The notes under the pieces: generated by a model
What the model was told of the DNA's origin: nothing
What the model saw: only the letters and a program-made list of their open reading frames with translations
Database searches by the model: none
Translations under genes and position numbers: made by a program
Shown: positions 47,144 to 53,697 of the stretch, piece by piece
Layout: every line of letters starts with the position of its first letter
Numbering within the stretch: position 1 is the stretch's first letter
Origin: a virus
Length of the DNA: 53,697 nucleotides
IMG/VR virus record: IMGVR_UViG_3300044626_001013
Span: 1 to 53,697 of that record
Strand: one strand, 5' to 3'

Positions 47144-49498
47144 TTAGGTGTCGTGCCGATAAGGGGCCAACGCGACCATGACCAATCCTGTGGACGAAAC
47201 GTCCACGTCATAGGCCCCCATGGTCGCGTACCCGTCGATCAAGTATCCATTGACGTTCACTGCGCTTGAAAAGTCCCAATAGCGCACGATGGAGCCGTTT
47301 CCAATGTCGATTTCCCACACCTCGGCGTAGGCTCCCTTTTTCACGTACCCCGCATTGCCGCTTGCCGACGTAGTCACGGGAATGTCAAACTCATTGGCAC
47401 TGACGTACGTGACGGTCCGCATCCCGTTGATGGACGGCGTGGAGTTGGTTCCGCCAATCTGCACCGTGTCGCCGGTCTGCAAGCCGTGGGGCACGTCGGT
47501 TGTGACTCGCGCATTGGCTGCGGCCGAAATCTGCGTCACCTCAATGGCCGTCACGTCGGCACGTGGCCACGCTGCGTTTCGGTTGCCAGCAACCACTACG
47601 TTGCCGCTTGTCGGATCAATGGCGATGGCGTTCTGTTGGACGAGTCCTGACACGCACGCCGTCCACTTGGCGATGCCTGTCGCACCTTCAAGGCAGTACA
47701 CGTTCGGCCGCTCGTTGTCGACGGACGGCCGCCTACCAGCAACCACGACGCGATCCACCGCTTCGTTGTACGCCACCGCGTACACCGTGGGGGCAAAGTC
47801 CTCGTTCGCGGGATCGCGACCGCCGTTGGTAATCGGCGGAATGTCTGCCCGGTACGTGCTGGCCCCCCACGCAAAGGTGCGGCGATAACTGCCATTGGGG
47901 ACGTCTCGCTCCCATCCACCAACCGTTGCCGAACACCCGTACCGCACCGCGTTAGACGGATTGAGGTAGACCACCACCGGCAACTGCGTGCCGACAATCG
48001 GCGCGTCGGGCTCGAACGCACGGGCCAACGTGTGTTTGGCAACGCTGATGTAGGCGTTGAGCGTGCTGGTGTTGGTTGGGCCGTTGGGTGCTTGGCTGGG
48101 GTTAGTCAGCGGGTCATAGCCGAACCCTTGGTTGCACGACCCAATGTACACGTCGCCATTGGATGCCACCGCAAAGTCGTAGGCCAGGCGTCCCACCGGC
48201 CTTGTGCTGCTCCACTCGCTAAATCGGTAGGTTTGGTGCGCCTCATGCGAAGCGTCCCCCACTTGCGTCCCTTGGGGAACTGACCGATGGACCAATGCCT
48301 GCCCGCCAACCGCAACCGCCATCGGCGTCGCTGGAGCCTCGGCGTACGGAAACCCAGGGGTGCTGTTGGCGTACAGAATCTCGAACACCACAATCCCGGC
48401 TCGGAAGTGTTCGCCAAACGCCTCCTTGTTCGTGCCGCTTGTGTCGTTTACCACGGGGCCGGTGACGACAACGCTGCCGCTGATCAACGCCAGCAGGAAG
48501 TGTCGTCCATTGACCTCCAGCGGCTGAACCGACTGGACTTCAACGGCCCACGGAACCGTGGTGCGATACAGATACACCAGCGTGTCGGCATTGAACACGT
48601 AGATGTACCGGTTTACCGCAACAAAGACGTACGGTCCAAACTGCACAACCTCGTTGGGAAACAACGACTCTTGCGTAGGCGACGCGCCCAACGGCGTGCT
48701 GTAGCCCGGAGCGGCGTCCACCACGTAGTTCTGGTGCGTGATGGCCTGGGTCGTGACGGAAAACCGATTCAGGCCGCAAATCCACACGTCCTGCGTCGTC
48801 ACCGTCGGATCTTTGGTCAAGGTGCCGAAGTACCCCACGGTCGGGTCTGTTCGGTGCCAGCACGTGTAAAACCCGCCCGGACCTCCCGCTCCACTTGGCG
48901 GGATCACTTGGCTGGTTCCGGCCGTCCCGGCGCCGGACGTCGTCACGGCCACGCGGAAGGTGGTTGGCGTCAGCACAGTGACGTTCCGAGTGCCGTCAAT
49001 GGACGGCGTGCAGTTGCTTCCCGCGATGACCACTGTGTTGCCCGTCGAATAGCCGTGCGGAATCGACGTCGTGACAACCGCCTGAGCCGCTGCGGAGATT
49101 GACGTGATTGGCAACGCCGCACGCGTGTCGTTCAACACAAACTTGATCGACCAGTTGGTGTCGAGAACGACCAGTTGCGTTCGATACGGCGTCTGCGGGA
49201 CGGACAGACCAGTCGACAAAGTCACCGGCTCGCCAGATGTGTACCCGGTGATGCCGGTGGCCTTGCTCACGTTGCCCGCGCATTGAGGCTTGCCCGCCAA
49301 CGTCTGCGGGAACGCCAACACCGTGCCTGGACGACTGGCAATCTGCCGGCGTCCGCCCGACCCATTGACGGCCGCACGCCGCCGTGGGATCACGTTGAGC
49401 GGATCGCCGGGAGCCGCCAAGTCACCCGGCATTTCGATGTACGGAGCGACGTCCGACACTCCGCGCCATGGCAACATGAGTTTGCTGGAGTCGGCCAT
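47144..49498 (-). CDS. Large beta-rich tail protein, possible nozzle or stabilisation protein (784 aa)
   Basis: The protein starts MADSSKLMLPWRGVSDVAPY, followed by LNVIPRRRAAVNGSGGRRQI. This N-terminal part is of the kind seen in tail nozzle/stabilisation proteins that hold DNA in the head. It is beta-propeller-like overall (YVFNADTLVYLYRTTVPWAV, DRVVVAGRRPSVDNERPNVY). Two copies of one module, about 65 residues each, lie at ~128-193 and ~650-715 (TTSIPHGYSTGNTVVIAGSN; TTDVPHGLQTGDTVQIGGTN). They are the same kind of module as in the 975-aa fibre protein. Its position after the head-tail adaptor matches the gene order of short-tailed phages. Confidence 0.8.
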   Translation of the reverse strand: MADSSKLMLPWRGVSDVAPYIEMPGDLAAPGDPLNVIPRRRAAVNGSGGRRQIASRPGTVLAFPQTLAGKPQCAGNVSKATGITGYTSGEPVTLSTGLSVPQTPYRTQLVVLDTNWSIKFVLNDTRAALPITSISAAAQAVVTTSIPHGYSTGNTVVIAGSNCTPSIDGTRNVTVLTPTTFRVAVTTSGAGTAGTSQVIPPSGAGGPGGFYTCWHRTDPTVGYFGTLTKDPTVTTQDVWICGLNRFSVTTQAITHQNYVVDAAPGYSTPLGASPTQESLFPNEVVQFGPYVFVAVNRYIYVFNADTLVYLYRTTVPWAVEVQSVQPLEVNGRHFLLALISGSVVVTGPVVNDTSGTNKEAFGEHFRAGIVVFEILYANSTPGFPYAEAPATPMAVAVGGQALVHRSVPQGTQVGDASHEAHQTYRFSEWSSTRPVGRLAYDFAVASNGDVYIGSCNQGFGYDPLTNPSQAPNGPTNTSTLNAYISVAKHTLARAFEPDAPIVGTQLPVVVYLNPSNAVRYGCSATVGGWERDVPNGSYRRTFAWGASTYRADIPPITNGGRDPANEDFAPTVYAVAYNEAVDRVVVAGRRPSVDNERPNVYCLEGATGIAKWTACVSGLVQQNAIAIDPTSGNVVVAGNRNAAWPRADVTAIEVTQISAAANARVTTDVPHGLQTGDTVQIGGTNSTPSINGMRTVTYVSANEFDIPVTTSASGNAGYVKKGAYAEVWEIDIGNGSIVRYWDFSSAVNVNGYLIDGYATMGAYDVDVSSTGLVMVALAPYRHDT

Positions 49499-49510
49499 GT
49501 TGTCGCTGCG

Positions 49511-50272
49511 TCAGTTGTTGATCTTGCGGAAACGGGCTTCCCAGTACGACGCGTTCCGCACGTAACTGAGCGAGGTGCCGATGATGTCGACCGTTGTGTT
49601 GGCGTTCAGCGTGACGTTGCCCGCCGCGGGGGTCGTAATGCCCAGCGTGACCGTCATGCTGCACCAGTACATCAGGCGTTCCGCCGCAGTCCTTGCGTTG
49701 ACCAGTGTCGTCATGGCGTTGGTCAGGTCAAAGCGCAGCACCCGGAACCTACTGGTCAAGGCTGCCACGCTGATAGGCGACAGGTTGACGCTGGTCGCCG
49801 GCACCGTCAACTGCAACGGTGCCGTCTCGTCCGGATTGTCGCGAGCCGTTCCGGCGTCGGAGTACGACGGGTTGACCCAAGACGCGGTGGCGTTCAGCGA
49901 GACGTTCTGGTCGGTGCCAGTGCCGCTCTGCTTGGCATGCACCAGCAGGTGAACAGCAGGCTTGTCGCCATTCTTGCGCGTGCCACGACGCCACTGGCCC
50001 GGCAGCATGATGCCGGTTGAAATGCGAGCAGTCTGCGTTGACGCCGCTGGCCATTGCAACCCATGCAACGGGCTGGTAGTCAGTGGCGTGGCAGTGCTGG
50101 TGCCTGCGACCGGCAAACGACGCACAGCCGTCGTGGTGGCATCCAAGCCCGCGCCAGAGTCGAGCGTCCACAGGGTCAGCGGAATCGGCATGTCCTCGGT
50201 GTAGCCCGGGCCCGCGCCGCGGGGGATCCGCATGATTTCCGCTTCAAGAGACAGTCCGTTCATACCGCTCAT
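49511..50272 (-). CDS. Tail/neck hypothetical protein (253 aa)
   Basis: I start at ATG 50272-50270, with AAAGGTGG upstream; an upstream TTG would place the ribosome-binding site inside the gene. The sequence is beta-rich with Thr/Ala/Leu strands (MPIPLTLWTLDSGAGLDATT, PAVHLLVHAKQSGTGTDQNV, RLMYWCSMTVTLGITTPAAG). It has a C-terminal basic end (ASYWEARFRKINN). No family recognised. The gene order (adaptor, this gene, nozzle-like protein) suggests a neck or tail completion protein. Confidence 0.75.
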   Translation of the reverse strand: MSGMNGLSLEAEIMRIPRGAGPGYTEDMPIPLTLWTLDSGAGLDATTTAVRRLPVAGTSTATPLTTSPLHGLQWPAASTQTARISTGIMLPGQWRRGTRKNGDKPAVHLLVHAKQSGTGTDQNVSLNATASWVNPSYSDAGTARDNPDETAPLQLTVPATSVNLSPISVAALTSRFRVLRFDLTNAMTTLVNARTAAERLMYWCSMTVTLGITTPAAGNVTLNANTTVDIIGTSLSYVRNASYWEARFRKINN

Positions 50273-50286
50273 ACCGCCACCTTTCT

Positions 50287-51078
50287 TCAAATCACTCGAG
50301 TGCCGTTCACGGCGACCTGCACCGGAGGCACGTAGTTACTGAGCCCCACCGGATCACAGTCACCGATGGGGGTCAGCGTGAACTCCTTGTTGCTGGCAAT
50401 CGCCGCCAGCAACTTCTCCGTTCTGTTGAGTTGGGCCATTTGATTGGCGGGAGACAGCAGCACCCACGCCCAAGCGATCAGCAGGTCGTCTAGGAACGCA
50501 GGCCACGGACAACGATCCGAGTCCGCATCCAGCAGCCACGACCCAATGCGATGCCGCAGTTTCAGCGTGTACGCCTGATCGGGCTTGCACGCCACGATCA
50601 ACTCAAACCGCGGCCGGTTCCCCACCGTCTTGCGGTCGGCCAGGGCGCGGACCGCAACGGCATATGGCGGCCCCTTGTATTCCGACGACACCGCCCATTC
50701 GCGTTCAATGGCTTCCGGGCCAACCACGCTGGTCTTGCCGCCGTAGGTGTTGGGGGCCGTCCACGTCACCCGATTGACCGGTGCGGAGGCAATCCATTCC
50801 GGCAGCAAGTAGCGACGCGAGTCGCCGTCGACGCACCTTGCATCGGACCCGTCTGCACTCAACGTCACGTCAATGCTGGCGTAGTTCCACGCCCACTTGA
50901 CCGTCCGAAGCGTCTTGGGATCGACGGCGTTGGTAATCTGCCGAACGGCGTCGGTGATCGCCCGCTTCAGTCGGTCAAGGTTGTACGCGTTGGTTGGCGG
51001 CACGGCCAAACCCGCGGAGTCGTACGACGCGACACCGGCCAGTTCCGCCACGCGGATCTGGATGTCGCGGAACGACAT
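50287..51078 (-). CDS. Putative head-tail adaptor protein (263 aa)
   Basis: I choose ATG 51078-51076 (MSFRDIQIRVAELAGVASY). The preceding frame has only a TTG. The N-terminal ~100 residues are helical, with LKRAITDAVRQITNAVDP and the WNYASIDVTLSADGSD segment. The middle is beta (YGGKTSVVGPEAIEREWAVS, RFELIVACKPDQAYTLKLRH), and the C-terminal part is helical (LDDLLIAWAWVLLSPANQMA). Small helical proteins located right after capsid genes and starting MxxxDIxxRVxELxG are usually head-tail joining (gp4/gp11-type) proteins. This is pattern-based. Confidence 0.7.
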   Translation of the reverse strand: MSFRDIQIRVAELAGVASYDSAGLAVPPTNAYNLDRLKRAITDAVRQITNAVDPKTLRTVKWAWNYASIDVTLSADGSDARCVDGDSRRYLLPEWIASAPVNRVTWTAPNTYGGKTSVVGPEAIEREWAVSSEYKGPPYAVAVRALADRKTVGNRPRFELIVACKPDQAYTLKLRHRIGSWLLDADSDRCPWPAFLDDLLIAWAWVLLSPANQMAQLNRTEKLLAAIASNKEFTLTPIGDCDPVGLSNYVPPVQVAVNGTRVI

Positions 51079-51204
51079 GGTGTCGGAAACTTCAAACAAA
51101 GCGCCGGTCCAGATTGCTTGTGGGGGTCAGTGGGACCATTCCGCCCTGGGCTTGGTTCTGAACCGGCGTAGCAGGCTCGTGGTGCAGGCGTTAGCCCGCC
51201 GACG
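51079..51204 (-). other. Short intergenic stretch with a possible micro-ORF
   Basis: A minus-strand frame from 51190 to the stop at 51092-51094 reads like protein (PATPVQNQAQGGMVPLTPTS, then NLDRRFV). It has only an internal ATG at 51139 (15 codons) and no ribosome-binding site. It may be a remnant of a small gene lost by decay. Low confidence. Confidence 0.25.
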
Positions 51205-51855
51205 TCAGTGCAGCGGCTGGATCAACTGCACCCACATCAGGTACTCGGTGCCGCTGGCGGAACCGGAGTCGGTGACGCTTTCCATCGCGATGGCGTGAAC
51301 ACGCGCTGCCACGACTTCCGGCGTGCCGGACGCCGCGCCGCACACCAAGTTGGAGGTGTCGACAGTGGCCGACGTGTTGAACAGTTGGAACGCCACTTCG
51401 CCCGCCTTGAGCGACAGACGCGTCTGGCCCTTTACGGTGGACTGCGAGCCAGTAGCCACGCCCAACCGGACGCGAGCCTGGACCAGCCCGGTGGTTGCGA
51501 CACGGACAATGCCGCCGCGACGCTTGTTGGCCACCAACGGGTCGAGGTCGTTGATGGCCGTGTCAGGAGTCTCAACCACGACGCCAATCGGCGTGTTGAA
51601 CGATGTCGTCGACACAGACACGACGTAGTCCATGCCGAGGTTGAGCGTGTCGCTGACGCTGGGCGAGCCGTAGGAGCCGGTGTAGGACGCGCTGGCGGCC
51701 ACGCGTTCGTGGTTGAAGGGGTCGAACTGCAACACGTCGCCGCGCCGGAGATCGGCGTTGCGCGCCGTGCGGGAGCCCGCGGTGGCGTTGATGTTGTAGC
51801 CTGAGTAATGAGCAATGCGAGGAAACTGAATCTGATGGCCGGGAAGTTGGTTCAT
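51205..51855 (-). CDS. Putative head decoration or capsid-associated protein (216 aa)
   Basis: The ATG at 51855-51853 has AAAGGGC upstream. The protein is beta-rich: DVLQFDPFNHERVAASASYT, then GIVRVATTGLVQARVRLGVA and LSLKAGEVAFQLFNTS. It ends with helical/strand VVAARVHAIAMESV and YLMWVQLIQPLH. Coming directly after the capsid gene, it fits decoration or cement proteins, which are often beta-rich and 100-250 residues. I cannot name a family. Confidence 0.7.
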   Translation of the reverse strand: MNQLPGHQIQFPRIAHYSGYNINATAGSRTARNADLRRGDVLQFDPFNHERVAASASYTGSYGSPSVSDTLNLGMDYVVSVSTTSFNTPIGVVVETPDTAINDLDPLVANKRRGGIVRVATTGLVQARVRLGVATGSQSTVKGQTRLSLKAGEVAFQLFNTSATVDTSNLVCGAASGTPEVVAARVHAIAMESVTDSGSASGTEYLMWVQLIQPLH

Positions 51856-51881
51856 GTCTGTGCCCTTTGATCTGTGACCGC

Positions 51882-51903
51882 CCCCGCGTCTGCGGACGCG
51901 GGG
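51882..51903 (-). terminator. Hairpin after the capsid gene
   Basis: CCCCGCGTC and GACGCGGGG form a perfect 9-bp stem with a 4-nt loop between the capsid stop and the next gene. No T-tract follows on the minus strand. It is more likely an mRNA-stabilising or processing hairpin that raises capsid expression than a full terminator. Confidence 0.45.
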
Positions 51904-51941
51904 ACGTGAATGTCAGAAGCACCAACGCGCGACGGTGCGCG

Positions 51942-53078
51942 TTAGGAGCCGGTGGTGAACGTGGAGTGGATGCGGAAACCGCCCTTGCGGAAATCGCGGC
52001 AGATCATCTGCCACGTGTAGTCGCGCGGCTTGTAGACGACGTTGTGTGCGCCGGGAACGACGCCGTCGCCGTCAACCATCCACATGCCGCGGCCCTTGAT
52101 GACCTGAAGCATCGAGCGGCGCAGGCCGAAGATGGGGCGGTCGGCCTTGTTGCGGAGCGCGGGGGTACGGACGAGTTGCGCGCCCCACAGGGTGCGCTTC
52201 TTGCCCGGGTAGTAGTCGCCGCCGCCGGAGCGGTACCGGGGGTCGGGACCGGCCGCCAGGAACGAGTCGTACTGATCGTCGTACTCGGGATCCCAGAAGA
52301 TCAATGCGTCGTCGCCGCCCATGCTGGGGCCGGACTTGCCGGTCAGGCCCGGGACCATCTCGAACATCGTCTCGTTGATGCACCGCTTGACGGCATCGAG
52401 AAGGGTCGTGTCGACGTAGGTGTTGCCCACGGTCATCACGTAGTTGCGGGCACGCTCAAGGGCCAACTGCGAGGTGTCCTGTCCGCCAAGGATGGCAATG
52501 GGAGTGGCGTTGCCGGTGCCTCGCCAGTAGGTGCCGTTGTAGCCCCCGTCCGGCAGAGCGACAAACGAGCCGTCGGACGCCATGGACCGGCGAAGCCAGC
52601 ACTCAAGGCCGAAAATGGCGGAGTCGTCGTTCTGGTCGAACGGCGCGCCAAAGACCTCGATCTCGTTGACGTTGGCGATGTTCTCCAACTGCGCCGACCG
52701 ACGCTCCTTGAGCAGGTCGTAGATGCGGTTGGGGGCTGCCCGGTTGCGGCTGATTTCCAGCCGGTCGAACGCAAACGCCGTGTTGGTCTTGTCGCGGAAC
52801 GGGACGGTGAACCGTTCCGTGTAGTAGCCGACCTGGTACTGCGTGGCTTGGAAGGCACGCAGGGCTTGCGTCGAGCCGGCGGCCTCGCGAACGCGAATGT
52901 TCCAGCCGTAGATGTTGCCGGTCGTGTCCTGCTCCTCTGCCCCGTCGATGAGCAGCATGTTGCCGGGCATCCGGTTGAAACGCTGGGTTTCCTGAATGTC
53001 CTTGTCAATCGTCGGCAGGGCCGCGTTCACGACCCCCGACAGCGCACTGAGCGCCACACCAGTAGAAAACGTCGACAT
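51942..53078 (-). CDS. Probable major capsid protein (378 aa)
   Basis: The ATG at 53078-53076 follows AAGGA. The sequence has features of phage coat proteins of this size. There is an N-terminal helix (SALSGVVNAALPTIDKDIQE), a long acidic/aromatic strand region (TERFTVPFRDKTNTAFAFDR), and a helix with YDLLKERRSAQLENIANVNE. Central ECWLRRSMASDGSFVALPDG and RARNYVMTVGNTYVDTTLLD follow. The C-terminal beta part contains DALIFWDPEYDDQYDSFLAA and MICRDFRKGGFRIHSTFTTG. It directly follows a scaffold-like gene and precedes a decoration-like gene, the standard order scaffold-capsid-decoration. HK97 fold is inferred; no family name can be given by eye. Confidence 0.78.
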   Translation of the reverse strand: MSTFSTGVALSALSGVVNAALPTIDKDIQETQRFNRMPGNMLLIDGAEEQDTTGNIYGWNIRVREAAGSTQALRAFQATQYQVGYYTERFTVPFRDKTNTAFAFDRLEISRNRAAPNRIYDLLKERRSAQLENIANVNEIEVFGAPFDQNDDSAIFGLECWLRRSMASDGSFVALPDGGYNGTYWRGTGNATPIAILGGQDTSQLALERARNYVMTVGNTYVDTTLLDAVKRCINETMFEMVPGLTGKSGPSMGGDDALIFWDPEYDDQYDSFLAAGPDPRYRSGGGDYYPGKKRTLWGAQLVRTPALRNKADRPIFGLRRSMLQVIKGRGMWMVDGDGVVPGAHNVVYKPRDYTWQMICRDFRKGGFRIHSTFTTGS

Positions 53079-53111
53079 TGCTTAGTCCTTCCGGGCTCCG
53101 CCTGCTCCGGA

Positions 53112-53697
53112 TCACCCAAGTTGGCCGAGTGCGGCCGCAATGGCCGCAGACCCGACGTCCGCCAAACTCTGCCTCCCGCTCTTGTTTGCCTCGGACCGCG
53201 ACATGGGAAGTCCAGATGCCGTGGCCCTGCCCGGAACCGCAACGCGTTGTCCCTGACGCTGTGCAGCCGAGCGGTTGATCACTTCGGTCCGTGCGGACTT
53301 TCCGGCCGGCGTGTTCTTTGCCACGTGATGCGTGGCGGCGTTGAACAACACCTGCTCCAGATCGGGCGTGATCGTCTGCCCCTTGCTGATGGCACTCTGA
53401 GCCATCTTGACCATGGTCTGTGCGACCAGTTCTCTGTTGCTTCTCTGGTCCGGCGTCGCCTTCATCCACGAATCGCCGTACAGGGTCTTGTTGGTTGTGT
53501 CGCCAGACGCCTTGCCGTCAATGGCGACGTTCATTGGGTCGTGCTGGAGGGCCACGTCGCGGGTCAGCGACTCCATTCGTTCCAGCGACGAAGCGATCTG
53601 CTTGTTCTTGGCCGTGATGCCCTCGGCAAACGCCGTGGCCGCCTTGGCCGCATCCTCGCCAAACTCGTCCCGCATGAACTTGACGAACGAGTTGGCG
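53112..53697 (-). CDS. C-terminal part of a probable scaffolding protein, cut by the right edge
   Basis: The frame is open to the window edge, so the start is outside; an internal ATG at 53675 is not needed. The visible ~194 residues are helical and charged (SFVKFMRDEFGEDAAKAATA; ITAKNKQIASSLERMESLTR). A Gln/Arg/Ser-rich basic part (AAQRQGQRVAVPGRATASGL) and a short C-terminal helix (DVGSAAIAAALGQLG) follow. A helical, charged protein with a basic end immediately before the capsid gene is the usual form of a phage scaffolding protein. Assignment is by position and composition. Confidence 0.6.
   Translation of the reverse strand, partial: ANSFVKFMRDEFGEDAAKAATAFAEGITAKNKQIASSLERMESLTRDVALQHDPMNVAIDGKASGDTTNKTLYGDSWMKATPDQRSNRELVAQTMVKMAQSAISKGQTITPDLEQVLFNAATHHVAKNTPAGKSARTEVINRSAAQRQGQRVAVPGRATASGLPMSRSEANKSGRQSLADVGSAAIAAALGQLG

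Overview
The window looks like most of one temperate, tailed bacteriophage genome from a high-GC host that I cannot identify. Every confidently called gene is on the minus strand, so transcription runs from right to left. The one exception is an open frame entering from the left edge on the plus strand. A head-tail adaptor, two large beta-rich tail/stabilisation proteins and coiled-coil ejection-type proteins are present. I see no tape measure, tail tube or sheath. This fits a short-tailed (podovirus-like) particle. Terminase, portal, DNA polymerase, primase, replicative helicase and an endolysin were not recognised and probably lie outside the window.

Layout in transcription order. (1) 53.7-36.2 kb is the virion module: scaffold-like C-terminus, probable major capsid protein, head protein, head-tail adaptor, tail proteins, a membrane/lysis-like gene pair, fibre-type proteins (one with a collagen-like tail), and three proteins just upstream of the giant gene. 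(2) 36.2-15.9 kb is a single uninterrupted 6,755-codon gene. It encodes a polyvalent protein with recognisable GNAT acetyltransferase, N6-adenine methyltransferase, SAP, HExxH metallopeptidase and ADP-ribosyltransferase-like segments, with hydrophobic Gly/Ala-rich stretches near both ends. It is most likely packaged and injected with the DNA. (3) 15.9-11.3 kb holds a tyrosine integrase followed by a recombination set: RecE-like PD-(D/E)XK nuclease, SbcC/RecF-like ATPase and putative single-strand annealing protein. (4) 11.3-11.0 kb is a non-coding island with a terminator between two tRNA-like folds. (5) 11.0-6.4 kb is a replication/nucleic-acid block: initiator-like protein with palindromic iterons inside its gene, DnaC-type helicase loader, RuvC-like resolvase, cytosine-C5 methyltransferase, and a phage protein with a RAMP-like glycine-rich end. 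(6) 6.4-6.1 kb contains a strictly phased GCCNN pentamer array. (7) 6.1-0.8 kb holds many small early genes joined by ATGA/GTGA overlaps. Part of this block has a clear sigma70-type promoter, intra-operon hairpins and a repeated translation-initiation cassette.

The integrase lies between virion and early genes, with phage genes on both sides. The sequence therefore reads like a free or circular phage genome rather than an integrated prophage, unless attP is elsewhere. The strongest leads are the giant injected effector-like protein, the pentamer array, the iteron cluster, the two-frame signal in the methyltransferase gene, and the duplicated leader cassettes. All product names come from reading motifs by eye; no database search was run.
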